A DNA stretch of 64,000 nucleotides from the NCBI GenBank assembly GCA_016793165.1, contig JAEULA010000016.1, positions 1 through 64,000 on the forward strand. Reading direction: 5' to 3'. The position numbers were made by a program, and so were the translations under genes. The notes below the pieces were generated by a model. It was not told where the DNA came from and made no database searches. It saw only the letters and a list, made by a program, of their open reading frames with translations. The DNA is from Alphaproteobacteria bacterium. GTDB taxonomy: Bacteria; Pseudomonadota; Alphaproteobacteria; CACIAM-22H2. Every line of letters starts with the position of its first letter. The first letter of the stretch is position 1. Below are positions 32,160 through 40,697 of the stretch, one piece after another.

Positions 32160-33629
32160 GTGGCGAACGCGGCGCCTCGCGGTGGGAGAGCGCTGAGCGG
32201 CGCCGCCAGCAATCTCGCGTGCGGCGCGACCGATGCGACGGGCGGCGGCGGCGAGCGCCGCGGACTCGAAGCCCGAGAAGCCGAGGATGAAGCCTTCGGG
32301 GCCGCGCGGCGTCAGCTGCGTGTCGGACAGCAGCCGGACCTCGACCTCGGCCGCGTCGCGGATGGCGAGCGCAGTCGCGCGCGACACGCCCTCGGGCAGC
32401 AGCGCCAGCAGGTGCAGCCCCTGCTCGGGGACCGTGAAGCGCAGGGCGTCGCCCGCGCTCTCGCGCAGCGCGGCCGCCGTCGCGTCGCGTGCCTCGCGAT
32501 AGCGCGCGCGCATGCGGCGGACATGCGCGGCGAGCGTGCCGTCGGCGATGAGGTCGGCGACGGCGTCCTGCAGGAAGCGGGCCGGGAAGCGGTCGTGCGC
32601 GGCGCGCGCCGCGACGACGCGCCCGACGACATCGGGCGGCAATACGACATAGGCGAGCCGCAGTGAGGCGAAGAGCGTCTTGGTGAAGGTGCCGATGTAG
32701 ATGACCCGGCCGCTGCCGAGGCCCGCGAGCGCGGTGAGCGGCGGGCCGGCGTAGCGGAACTCGCTGTCGTAATCGTCCTCGAAGATCCACGCGCCGGAGT
32801 CCCGCGCCCAATCGAGGAGCTCGATCCGCCGCCGCATCGCGAGGATGACGCCCGTCGGAAACTGGTGCGACGGCGTCACGTAGACCGCCTTGGCTCCAGC
32901 GGCGCGCCGTGCGCCTGCCGCGACATCGAGCCCCGCGTCGTCGACCGGCACCGGCGCCAGCCGCAGGCCGGCCGCGCGCAGCGTCGCCTGTGTGGCGTAG
33001 TAGCCCGGATCCTCCATCCACACGCGGCTGCCCGGCGGCAGCAGCGCATCGGCGCACAGGCGGATCGCGGCCTGCGTGCCGCTGACGATCGCGATGCACT
33101 CGGGATCGCAGCGCACGCCGCGATTGGCGGCGAGATAGGCGGCGACCTGCGCGCGCAGATGGGCGCTGCCGCGCGGGTCGCCGTAGCCGAGCTCGTCCGC
33201 CGTCGCGCCCGCGATGCGCCGGCGCACCAATCCGCCGAGGCGGCGCAGCAGCCGGGCATCGGTCCCTGTCTGTCCGAGCAGGAAGGGACGCGCGCGCACG
33301 GGCGCGTGCGCGAGCCGCGGGGCGGCGGCCGGCGCCGGCGGCGTGGGCTCGGGCAGGCGCTCGGCAACGGTCGTGCCGGCGCCGTGTCGCGCCTCGATCA
33401 GCCCGTCGCTGGCGAGGTGCTCGTAGGCGGCGACGATCGCGTTGCGGCGCACGCCGAGCTGGGCCGCGAGATCGCGGCTCGACGGCAGCGTCAGCCCGGG
33501 GGCGAGCAGGCCATCGACGATCGCCGCGCGCAGGGCCGCATGGACCTGCCGACCCTGGTTGCGGATCGCGCCGTCGAGATGGATCGGGAGGTCCAGCACC
33601 CGTCGGCGCCGGCGTGAAGTGGTCGGCAA
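32139..33629 (-). CDS. MocR/PdxR-type GntR regulator with aminotransferase domain
   Basis: A 496-residue regulator. Residues about 15-90 form a GntR winged helix-turn-helix (LPSSRDLAAQLGVRRNAIVAAYEHL at 49-72). About 125-470 is a fold-type I aminotransferase domain with EDDYDSEFRY (285-293) and TFTKTLF, whose Lys317 would bind pyridoxal phosphate. Such proteins sense PLP or amino compounds and control a neighbouring gene, here most likely the divergent molybdopterin oxidoreductase. The start is TTG at 33629, with gaggtg four bases upstream; a downstream GTG is an alternative. The C-terminal codons run into a family A repeat, so the last ten or so residues (VRHPTVPLE) are repeat-encoded. Confidence 0.88.
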   Translation of the reverse strand: MPTTSRRRRRVLDLPIHLDGAIRNQGRQVHAALRAAIVDGLLAPGLTLPSSRDLAAQLGVRRNAIVAAYEHLASDGLIEARHGAGTTVAERLPEPTPPAPAAAPRLAHAPVRARPFLLGQTGTDARLLRRLGGLVRRRIAGATADELGYGDPRGSAHLRAQVAAYLAANRGVRCDPECIAIVSGTQAAIRLCADALLPPGSRVWMEDPGYYATQATLRAAGLRLAPVPVDDAGLDVAAGARRAAGAKAVYVTPSHQFPTGVILAMRRRIELLDWARDSGAWIFEDDYDSEFRYAGPPLTALAGLGSGRVIYIGTFTKTLFASLRLAYVVLPPDVVGRVVAARAAHDRFPARFLQDAVADLIADGTLAAHVRRMRARYREARDATAAALRESAGDALRFTVPEQGLHLLALLPEGVSRATALAIRDAAEVEVRLLSDTQLTPRGPEGFILGFSGFESAALAAAARRIGRAAREIAGGAAQRSPTARRRVRHPTVPLE

Positions 33630-33663
33630 GTTTCACCTCGAAGTGGACCTCGACACGACCACT
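33616..33663. promoter_or_regulatory. Repeated motif in the MocR/oxidoreductase divergent gap, candidate operator
   Basis: GAAGTGGTC (33616-33624) is repeated directly as GAAGTGGAC (33640-33648), 24 bases apart, and inverted as GACCACT (33657-33663). MocR-type regulators are known to bind direct repeats in divergent promoters. The first copy lies inside the first codons of the regulator, which would permit autorepression. Inference only. Confidence 0.35.
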
Positions 33664-33726
33664 CTTCCCGTGTCACGCCAGCACGTCAATCCGCGGCGCC
33701 ATGCCGCCGCGACCGGAGGCCTCGAG

Positions 33727-35781
33727 ATGACGAAGACGATCCGTGCGACCTGCGCCCACGACTGCCCGGACATGTGCTCGCTGCTGGTCGAGGTCGACGG
33801 CGACCGCATCCTGAAGATCCAGGGCGATCCCGAGGAGCCGTTCACCGACGGCTTCGCCTGCGCCAAGGTCAACCGCGACCACGAGGTCGTGCACTCGCCG
33901 ATGCGCGTGAAGACGCCGCTGCGCCGGACCGGTCCGAAGGGCAGCGGGCGCTTCGAGCCGATCACCTGGGACGCGGCCCTCGACGAGATCGAGACGCGCT
34001 GGAAGGCGATCATCAAGCAGCACGGGCCGGAGGCGCTGCTCGGCTACTGCTACAGCTCGCATCAGGGCCAGATCAACCGGCACCTGCCCAACGGCTTCTT
34101 CCACGCGCTCGGCACGAGCCGGCTGATCGCCGGGACCGTGTGCGACAGTTGCGTCGACGTCGCCTGGGACCTCACGCTCGGCGGAGTCGGCTGCGCGGAC
34201 CCCGACACGATCGACGAGTCCGAGCTGATCGTCATCTGGGGCTGCGACGTGAAGTCGGTGAACGTCCATCTCTGGCAGAAGATCGAGCGCCGTCAGCGTG
34301 CGGGGGTGAAGGTCGTCATGATCGACCCGCATCGCAACCGCACCGCCCAGGGCGCCGACTGGCACCTGCCGATCAATGTCGGCACCGACGCCGCACTCGC
34401 GATCGGCATCGTCCATGTGCTCGTCCGCGACGGGAAGACCGACGAGGCCTATCTCGCGAAGCACACGCTCGGCTGGGAGCAGTGGAAGCGCGAGGTGATC
34501 GCGAAGTTCCCGCCGGCGCGCGTCGCGGAGATCACCGGCCTCCCGGTCGCCGATATCGAGCGGCTCGCGGCGATGTACGGCGCCACGAAGAAGTCCTTCC
34601 TGCGCATCGGCTGGGGCATGACGCGCGTGCTGCGCGGCGGCCAGGCGATGCGCGCGGTCGCCGTCCTGCCGGCGGTGACCGGCGCCTACGGCGTGCGCGG
34701 CGGCGGCGCCATGTCCGTGACTGCGGGCTCGATGGGCTTCAACTTCGCGCCGGTGCGCAAGCCCTCCGGCCCGGCGCAAGCGCGGCAGGTCAACCACTCG
34801 CGGCTCGGCGAGGCGCTGCTGACGCTCAAGGACCCGCCGATCCAGGCCCTGTTCATCGCATCGAACAACCCGGCGGTGACCAATCCCGACATCCAGGCCG
34901 TGCGCAAGGGCCTGTCGCGCGAGGATCTCTTCACGGTCGTCCACGACCCGGTGATGACCGACACCGCGCGCTACGCCGACATCGTCCTGCCGGCGACGAC
35001 CTATCTCGAGACCTCGGACTTCTTCCGCGGCTACGGCACCTACTACATGCAGTTCTCGCCGGTGGCGGTCGCGCCCCAGGGCGAGGCGTGGTCGAACGTG
35101 CGGCTCGCGCAGGAGCTCGCCCGGCGCATGGGCCTGACGGACGAGGTCTTCCGCCTGCCGCCGGAGAAGATCTTCCCGAAATTCTTCGAGGGGGCGACCG
35201 GCGTCGTCGCCAGGATCGATCCCAAGCGGCTGCTCGATCACCGCGCCATAAAGGTGGCGCCGGAGGGCGTGGGCCAGGCGTTCGGCACCCCGTCGGGCAA
35301 GCTCGAGATCTACTCCGAAGCGCTGGCGCGCCAGGGCCTGCCGCCGATGCCGGTCGGCGAGCCGGATCCGCGCGAGCTGGAAGACGCCAAGCGCTGGCCG
35401 CTGCGGCTCCTGACCACGCCCGGCTACTTCCAGGCCCACACCGCCTATGTGGGCAGCGAGTTCCTCCGCAAGCGCGAAGGCGAGCCCCTCTGCGTGCTGC
35501 ACCCGAACGACGCGGCGAAGCGCGGCCTCCATGCCGGCGACAAGGTCCGGTTGTTCAACGACCGCGGCGAGGCGGGCCTGGTGCTCAAGGTGAGCGACGA
35601 GATCCGCGAGGGCGTCGCGCTCGTGCCTGGCCAGCGCCCGGAGGCGGAAACCGTCCACGGCGGGATCAACAACCTCTGCTCGGACGCGCTCACCGACATC
35701 GGGGCCCAGGCGACCTACCAGAGCACCTTCCTCGACGTGGAGAAGTGGTCCGGGCCGGCGCGGGTCGCGGCGGCCGAGTAG
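33727..35781 (+). CDS. Molybdopterin-dependent oxidoreductase (DMSO reductase superfamily) with N-terminal [4Fe-4S] motif
   Basis: A 684-residue single-subunit-like enzyme. The N-terminal cluster motif is C-x3-C-x3-C with a distant Cys (TCAHDCPDMCS at about 7-17, GFACAK near 43). The molybdopterin domains follow: IWGCDVKSVN near 175, MIDPHRNRTAQGADWHLPINVGTDAAL, FIASNNPAVTNPD near 380, and a C-terminal MopB beta-barrel (about 555-670: LTTPGYFQAHTAYV, LHPNDAAKRGLHAGDKVRLFND). A TVCDSC segment near 138-145 lies in the area that normally provides the metal ligand. There is no twin-arginine signal, so it is probably cytoplasmic. No electron-transfer subunit or membrane anchor is adjacent. It is divergent from the MocR regulator and 101 bases upstream of an amidotransferase. 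Substrate unknown. Confidence 0.9.
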   Translation: MTKTIRATCAHDCPDMCSLLVEVDGDRILKIQGDPEEPFTDGFACAKVNRDHEVVHSPMRVKTPLRRTGPKGSGRFEPITWDAALDEIETRWKAIIKQHGPEALLGYCYSSHQGQINRHLPNGFFHALGTSRLIAGTVCDSCVDVAWDLTLGGVGCADPDTIDESELIVIWGCDVKSVNVHLWQKIERRQRAGVKVVMIDPHRNRTAQGADWHLPINVGTDAALAIGIVHVLVRDGKTDEAYLAKHTLGWEQWKREVIAKFPPARVAEITGLPVADIERLAAMYGATKKSFLRIGWGMTRVLRGGQAMRAVAVLPAVTGAYGVRGGGAMSVTAGSMGFNFAPVRKPSGPAQARQVNHSRLGEALLTLKDPPIQALFIASNNPAVTNPDIQAVRKGLSREDLFTVVHDPVMTDTARYADIVLPATTYLETSDFFRGYGTYYMQFSPVAVAPQGEAWSNVRLAQELARRMGLTDEVFRLPPEKIFPKFFEGATGVVARIDPKRLLDHRAIKVAPEGVGQAFGTPSGKLEIYSEALARQGLPPMPVGEPDPRELEDAKRWPLRLLTTPGYFQAHTAYVGSEFLRKREGEPLCVLHPNDAAKRGLHAGDKVRLFNDRGEAGLVLKVSDEIREGVALVPGQRPEAETVHGGINNLCSDALTDIGAQATYQSTFLDVEKWSGPARVAAAE

Positions 35782-35882
35782 CCGCCGCGCTTGCGACTCG
35801 CGCGGATCGGGGTCGCTGACGTACTGATGAGGGCGATCGGCCGACCCGGCCGGAGTCCCCACCACGTCGGACAGCGACCGCG

Positions 35883-36743
35883 ATGCCCCGCATCCTCATC
35901 TTCAACGGCGCGCCGCAAGCCGCCGAAGCGCGCCTCGGCGAAAAGGGCGCGCGCCCCTACGAGACCCTGATCAAGGAGTCGCTCGACCAGCATGCGCCGG
36001 GCGACGCCAAGCTCGATTATTTCATGCTGCGCGTCGCCGACGGCGAACGCCTGCCGCAGGGAATTGCGCTCGCCGACTTCGACGGCGTGTGGATCTCGGG
36101 ATCGCCGCTCAACGCCTACCGTCTCGACCAGCCCTCGGTGCGCGAGCAGATCGAGCTCTGCCGTGCGATCTGGGAGCAGGGCACGCCGACCTTCGGCTCG
36201 TGCTGGGGCCTGCAGGTGATGACGGCGGCACTCGGCGGCACGGTGCATCTCAATCCGCGCGGCCGCGAGATCGGCATCGCGCGGCGCATCCAGCCCAACG
36301 AGGACGGCCGCCGGCACGCGATGTACCGCGACAAGGTCGACGCCTTCGACGCGCTGTGCTCCCACGAGGACGAGATCGCCGCCCTGCCCGCCGGCAGCAC
36401 CGTGCTCGCCTCCAACGCGGTGAGCCGCGTCCAGTCCGCCGTCATCGCCGACGGTGCGCGCCGCTTCTGGGGCGTGCAGTACCACCCTGAATTCGAGTTC
36501 GCGACCGTCGCCGCGATCATCGCCGTGCGCGTCGAGCGCCATCTGCGGGAAGGCTTGGCGCGCGACGAGGCCGACGTCGCGGGCATCGTCGCCGACTACC
36601 GCGCGCTCGGCGGCGATCCGGGACGCACGGACCTCGCCTGGCGTTACGGCCTCGGCCCCGACGTGCTCGACACGAGGCAGCGCACCCTCGAGTTCCGCAA
36701 CTGGCTCGAGGCGGAGGTGATGCCCTACGCTGCACGGCGATGA
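35883..36743 (+). CDS. Class I glutamine amidotransferase-like protein (GATase1)
   Basis: A 286-residue stand-alone amidotransferase domain. The catalytic triad is visible: Cys107 in FGSCWGLQ, His201 and Glu203 in QYHPEFE. Residues about 60-80 carry the DFDGVWISGSPLNAY oxyanion region. The C-terminal 70 residues extend past the usual GATase domain. Family members hydrolyse glutamine for a synthetase partner or act on gamma-glutamyl compounds (for instance gamma-glutamyl-amine hydrolases). No synthetase is next to it, which favours the second type. The neighbouring oxidoreductase 101 bases upstream may be functionally linked; a family B repeat follows 17 bases after its stop. Confidence 0.87.
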   Translation: MPRILIFNGAPQAAEARLGEKGARPYETLIKESLDQHAPGDAKLDYFMLRVADGERLPQGIALADFDGVWISGSPLNAYRLDQPSVREQIELCRAIWEQGTPTFGSCWGLQVMTAALGGTVHLNPRGREIGIARRIQPNEDGRRHAMYRDKVDAFDALCSHEDEIAALPAGSTVLASNAVSRVQSAVIADGARRFWGVQYHPEFEFATVAAIIAVRVERHLREGLARDEADVAGIVADYRALGGDPGRTDLAWRYGLGPDVLDTRQRTLEFRNWLEAEVMPYAARR

Positions 36744-36760
36744 GAGCATCGTTGCAAGCT

Positions 36761-36920
36761 TCGCACCCCCGCCTGTTCGCGGAGCGACCAGGAGGGGTGG
36801 CCGAGCGAAGCGAGGTCGGGGCAGTCAATGGCGGCTCGAGAGAGTCACGCCTGACTTCCCCGTCAGCGTGCCTCGCACGCCGCCACCCCTCCTACCGCTG
36901 TGCGGCAGGAGGGGATGCGA
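36761..36920. repeat. Family B compound palindrome, copy 2
   Basis: 160 bases; ends tcgcacccccgcctg and caggaggggatgcga are imperfect inverted repeats. The left hairpin ends in caggaggggtgg; the right hairpin is CCCCTCCTaccGC...GCggcAGGAGGGG. The core gcggctcgagagagtcacgcctgac is close to those of the copies at 42829 and 50217. It lies between the amidotransferase stop (17 bases) and the metallo-hydrolase start (22 bases). Confidence 0.85.
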
Positions 36921-36942
36921 GCCCCACCGTCGCGATCCAGCA

Positions 36943-37989
36943 ATGAACACCGTGAGCACCGTGAGCGCCGTCCGCCCCGAACCCCTGACCATCGAGATCG
37001 GCACGCCGGTGTCGGTCGCACCCGGCATCCTGCTGCTGCGGCTGCCGCTGCCCTTCGCCCTCGACCACATCAACGTCTACCTGCTGGAGGACGGGGCCGG
37101 CTGGACCCTGGTCGACACCGGACTCGATTGGGCGGATTCGCGCGCGGCGTGGGCGCGCGCGCTCGCGCATCCGCTCGTCGGCGGCCGGCCGATCCGGCGC
37201 ATGATCGTCACGCACCACCATCCGGATCACATCGGCCTGGCCGGCTGGCACGCGCTGCGCTGGTCGGTGCCGCTCGAGATCAGCGCCGGCGAGTGGAAGG
37301 TGTCCAGCCGCTATGGCGACCCGGCGCGCAACCCGCATTTCGAGCGCATCGGCCTTTGGATCGAGAACGGGATGGCCCCCGACGACGCGCGGGCGCGCGC
37401 CGAAGGCATGCCGTCGAACCTGCGGATGATCCATCCGCTGCCGCAGGACGTCCGCTACCTCGCGCCGAACGACGTGCTCGGGATCGGCGGGCGGCGCTGG
37501 CGCTGCGTCGTCGGCCGCGGCCATGCGCCCGAGCACATCGCGCTGTTCTGCGTCGAGGACGACATCCTGCTCAGCGGCGACCACGTGCTGCCGCGCATCT
37601 CGCCCAACATCAGCGTCTGGCCCGACGGGCCGCAGAACCCGCTGGCGCAATATCTCGAGAGCCTCGGAGACTTCGCGCCGCTCGGCCGCGACCCTCTGGT
37701 CCTGCCCTCGCATCACGGACCGTTCCGCGGCCTCGCCACGCGCGTCGCCGAGATCCGCGAGCTGCACGCCCGCCGACTGGCGCTGCTCGAGGATTTCTGC
37801 GGCACGCCGCGCACGGCGCACGAATGCCTGCCGCAGCTCTTCAACCGGCCGCTCAACGGCCAGCAGATGGCTTTCGCCATGGGCGAGGCGATTGCGCATC
37901 TCCATTGCCTCGCCGGCGCCGGACGCCTGGAGCGCACGCGTCGCGACGGCATCGCCCGCTTCCATCGACCCGACGGATCCGCGACATGA
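36943..37989 (+). CDS. Metallo-beta-lactamase fold hydrolase
   Basis: A 348-residue MBL-fold hydrolase. The metal motif THHHPDHIG gives His91, His93, Asp95 and His96; later ligands are in GHAPEHIALF and LSGDHVLPRISPN, with a final LPSHHGPFRG. The pattern NVYLLEDGAGWTLVDTGL near 40-58 is typical of the glyoxalase II/lactonase-like branch. ATG 36943 was chosen because upstream codons lie in the palindromic repeat; no clear ribosome-binding site is next to it. Its stop overlaps the start of an acyl-CoA ligase gene (ATGA), suggesting a thioester or lactone hydrolase working with that ligase. Exact reaction unknown. Confidence 0.9.
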   Translation: MNTVSTVSAVRPEPLTIEIGTPVSVAPGILLLRLPLPFALDHINVYLLEDGAGWTLVDTGLDWADSRAAWARALAHPLVGGRPIRRMIVTHHHPDHIGLAGWHALRWSVPLEISAGEWKVSSRYGDPARNPHFERIGLWIENGMAPDDARARAEGMPSNLRMIHPLPQDVRYLAPNDVLGIGGRRWRCVVGRGHAPEHIALFCVEDDILLSGDHVLPRISPNISVWPDGPQNPLAQYLESLGDFAPLGRDPLVLPSHHGPFRGLATRVAEIRELHARRLALLEDFCGTPRTAHECLPQLFNRPLNGQQMAFAMGEAIAHLHCLAGAGRLERTRRDGIARFHRPDGSAT

Positions 37990-39581
37990 CCATCGACCTC
38001 GCGCGGCGGCGCCGCGCCGATCACCTGATTCCGATCACGCTCGGCCAGCTCATGGACGCGCGCGCCGGCGAGGATCCCGGCCACGTCTACTGCCGCCGCG
38101 GCGACGAGGTCTTCACGATCGGCGACATCGCCGCGCGGGTGAACCGCTTCGCCAACGGCCTGCTGGCGCTCGGCCTGCGCGCCGGCGATCGCGTCGGCGT
38201 GATGCTGCCCAATGCGCCCGACACGATCGTCGCCTTCCTGGCGATGGTCCGGCTCGGCATCTGCCAGGTGCCGATCAACGTCAATCTGCGCGGCGACGCG
38301 CTCGCCTACCTGCTCGGGCATTCGCGGCTGGGCGGCCTGATCGTCGATCGCCGCTACGACGCGCAGACGGCGCCGGCGCTCGCGGCGGCATCGATCGCGA
38401 CCGTGATCGCGCGCGGCGGCGACGCCCCGCTCGCCGGCCGGACCGTCCGCGCCTTCGAAGCGATCCTGGCGCATGACGACGCGACGCCGCCGCCGATCAC
38501 GACGACGCCCGACGACACGATCCTGATCATGTACACCTCGGGGACCACCGGCGCGCCGAAGGGCGTGCTCGTCTCCGACCGCATGCTGCAGGCCGCGGCC
38601 TGGGCGGCCGCGTGGCTCGGCGACGCGCGACCCGGCGACGTGTTCCATTTTTGGGAGCCGATCTATCACATCGGCGGCGCGCAGATCCTGATCGTGGCGA
38701 TGATGGAGCGCGTGACCCTCGCCATGGTCGAGCGTTTCAGCGCTTCGAGCTTCATGGACGAGATCCGCGCCTGCGGGGCCACGCATCTCCATTTCCTCGG
38801 CGGCGTCATCGGCCTGCTGCTCAAGCAGCCGCCCTCGCCGCTCGACAAGCAGCACAAGGTGCGCATCGCCTGGGGCGGTGGCTGCCCGCAGACGCTGTGG
38901 CGCGCCTTCGAGGAGCGCTTCGGCGTGCCGATCCACGAGTGCTACGGCATGACCGAGGCGTCGAGCTTCACCACCGTCAATCGCGACGGGCGGCTCGGCT
39001 CGGTCGGCAAGCCGCTGCCGTATTTCGAGGTGCGGATCGTCGACACCGAGGGCCGCCCCCTGCCGCCGCGCGAGCGCGGCGAATTCTGGGTCCGCGCGAC
39101 CGAGCCCGGCGTGATCACCAAGGGGTATTTCGACAATGAGGCGGCGACGAGGTCGACCCTGGTCGACGGATGGCTGCGCACCGGCGACGTCGGCTACACC
39201 GACGAGGACGGCTACTTCTACTACGCCGGCCGCACCAAGGACTCGCTGCGCCGGCGCGGCGAGAACATCTCGGCCTGGGAGGTCGAGCGCGTCTTCACCG
39301 AGCACCCCGCCATCGCCGAATGCGCGGTGATCGGCGTCGCCAACGAGATCGCCGACCAGGACGTGAAGCTGCTCGCGCGGCTTAAGCCCGATGCCCATGT
39401 CGAGCCGCTCGACCTGATCAAATGGGCCGAGCCCCGGATGCCGCGCTTCCAGATCCCGCGCTTCATCCATTTCATCGACGAGTTCCCCAAGACCCCGAGC
39501 GAGCGCATCCGCAAGGAGATGCTGCCGAAGACCACGGACTGCTGGGACCTGGAGAAGAGCGGGTATCAGCTGCGGCGGTAA
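37986..39581 (+). CDS. AMP-dependent acyl-CoA synthetase/ligase (ANL superfamily)
   Basis: A 531-residue ligase. Motifs: P-loop MYTSGTTGAPKG (about 182-193), ECYGMTEASS (near 320), GWLRTGDVGYTDEDGYF (near 397) and GRTKDSLRRRGENISAWEVE (hinge and A8 region, near 417). The C-terminal A10 motif reads KTPSERIRKEML. In most relatives this is P-x-G-K with the catalytic lysine of the adenylation half-reaction; here the expected lysine appears as arginine. Some carnitine-CoA-ligase-like proteins share this substitution. Translationally coupled to the upstream metallo-hydrolase. The substrate is probably a carboxylic acid, unspecified. Confidence 0.9.
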   Translation: MTIDLARRRRADHLIPITLGQLMDARAGEDPGHVYCRRGDEVFTIGDIAARVNRFANGLLALGLRAGDRVGVMLPNAPDTIVAFLAMVRLGICQVPINVNLRGDALAYLLGHSRLGGLIVDRRYDAQTAPALAAASIATVIARGGDAPLAGRTVRAFEAILAHDDATPPPITTTPDDTILIMYTSGTTGAPKGVLVSDRMLQAAAWAAAWLGDARPGDVFHFWEPIYHIGGAQILIVAMMERVTLAMVERFSASSFMDEIRACGATHLHFLGGVIGLLLKQPPSPLDKQHKVRIAWGGGCPQTLWRAFEERFGVPIHECYGMTEASSFTTVNRDGRLGSVGKPLPYFEVRIVDTEGRPLPPRERGEFWVRATEPGVITKGYFDNEAATRSTLVDGWLRTGDVGYTDEDGYFYYAGRTKDSLRRRGENISAWEVERVFTEHPAIAECAVIGVANEIADQDVKLLARLKPDAHVEPLDLIKWAEPRMPRFQIPRFIHFIDEFPKTPSERIRKEMLPKTTDCWDLEKSGYQLRR

Positions 39582-39593
39582 CGCCCACGCGCA

Positions 39594-39631
39594 CATCCCC
39601 TCCCGTCGTGCGCACCGCGACAGGAGGGGGA
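39594..39631. repeat. Family B solo unit
   Basis: A single hairpin CATCCCCTCC...GGAGGGGGAC with inner cgTCG/CGAca pairing, the same unit that makes up each half of the doublets at 24297, 36761, 42829 and 50217. It lies between two convergent genes and may act as a bidirectional terminator. Confidence 0.75.
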
Positions 39632-39638
39632 CCGAGAA

Positions 39639-40592
39639 TCAACCGGCGGCTTTGGCGCGGTACGCGTAGTTCTTGTCGAGGCGCTCCATCAGGTAGTCGC
39701 CGTAGCGCACGGGCGGCCACTGGGCGGCGGCGCCGGGGAGCGGGGCGACGACGGCGTCCATCGCCGGGTCGTGGAAATAGGCGATCGAGTAGCGGTCGCG
39801 CGGGCTGCGGTTGACGACGCGGTGCGGCGTCGAGACCAGGCGGTTGTTGGTCCAGCGCATCAGGATGTCGGCGGCGTTCATCACGAAGGCGCCGGGCACG
39901 GGTGTCGCCGAGATCCAGCCGCCGTCGCGGCGCTTGACCTCGAGGCCGCCGGTATCGTCCTGGCAGACCAGCGTGAGGAACCCGTAGTCGGTGTGCGGCG
40001 CCGAACCGTAGAGATCGTCCGGCGCGTCCGCCGGTCGCGGCGGATAGTGGAGCATCCGCACGAAGGTCGTCGGCTTGCGGAAATGCCCGGCGAAATGGTC
40101 GGGCGCGAGACCGAGACCCGAGGCGATGCACTCGACCAGCCGGTTGCCGACCGCGCCGAGTGCCGCGTTGTAGGCGAGCACCGTCGGCTTGAACTCGGGC
40201 AGCTCGGCCGGCCACTGGTTCGGGCCCTGCAGCGGCTTGCCCCGGTCCGGATCGTCGGGCGCGAGCTCGTGCATCATCATGAAGCTCTCGCTCTGGTTGG
40301 GCTTGCGCACCTGCGCGACCGTCGAGGTGACGATGGTCGAGGACGAGAACGGCATGTAGCCGCGATGGAAGGCGTTCTGGTGGATCGCCATCTTCGACAC
40401 GAGCGGCAGCGCGTGGAATGCCTTGGATGCCCGGAACGCCGCGTCGATCGTCGCCTGCGGCACGCCGTGACCGACCACATAGGCGAAGCCCGTGTTCTCG
40501 AGCGCGGCGACGAGCGCCGTCCCGGCCATGCGACGATCGGGCGCGGAGGCGAACGCCGCGGACACGTCGACCAGCGGAATCTCGGACGTCAT
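39639..40592 (-). CDS. 2-oxoglutarate/Fe(II) oxygenase, isopenicillin-N-synthase-like
   Basis: A 317-residue oxygenase. The iron facial triad is His200 and Asp202 (SAPHTDYGFL) and His257 (STPHRVV), and the cosubstrate-binding Arg267-x-Ser269 follows (RDRYSI). The N-terminal half has the DIOX_N pattern (IPLVDVSAAF, GFAYVVGHGV). The family oxidises small molecules, including ring formation, hydroxylation and desaturation. It is divergent from an ABC binding-protein gene 105 bases away and convergent with the acyl-CoA ligase. No biosynthetic cluster is evident, so catabolic oxidation is as likely as secondary metabolism. Confidence 0.9.
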   Translation of the reverse strand: MTSEIPLVDVSAAFASAPDRRMAGTALVAALENTGFAYVVGHGVPQATIDAAFRASKAFHALPLVSKMAIHQNAFHRGYMPFSSSTIVTSTVAQVRKPNQSESFMMMHELAPDDPDRGKPLQGPNQWPAELPEFKPTVLAYNAALGAVGNRLVECIASGLGLAPDHFAGHFRKPTTFVRMLHYPPRPADAPDDLYGSAPHTDYGFLTLVCQDDTGGLEVKRRDGGWISATPVPGAFVMNAADILMRWTNNRLVSTPHRVVNRSPRDRYSIAYFHDPAMDAVVAPLPGAAAQWPPVRYGDYLMERLDKNYAYRAKAAG

Positions 40593-40610
40593 GCGGACAG
40601 CCCCGCTCCC

Positions 40611-40640
40611 TTGTAAGCGATTTCCCCATCACCTTAACAT
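40611..40640 (+). promoter_or_regulatory. Candidate promoter for the ABC binding-protein gene
   Basis: TTGTAA (40611-40616) and TAACAT (40635-40640), each four of six consensus bases, separated by 18 bases and 57 bases before the ATG at 40698. This is the AT-richest spot in the divergent gap. Weak evidence. Confidence 0.3.
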
Positions 40641-40697
40641 GCGACCGGGAATGCGGCGTCGGCGTGATGCCGCAGATCAGGCAGAGGGAATCCGCAA

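Noticed and set aside
36900..39581. An 893-residue frame joining the region before the metallo-hydrolase to the ligase
   Set aside because: The first 360 residues are an out-of-frame reading of the metallo-hydrolase gene; the ligase starts at ATG 37986.
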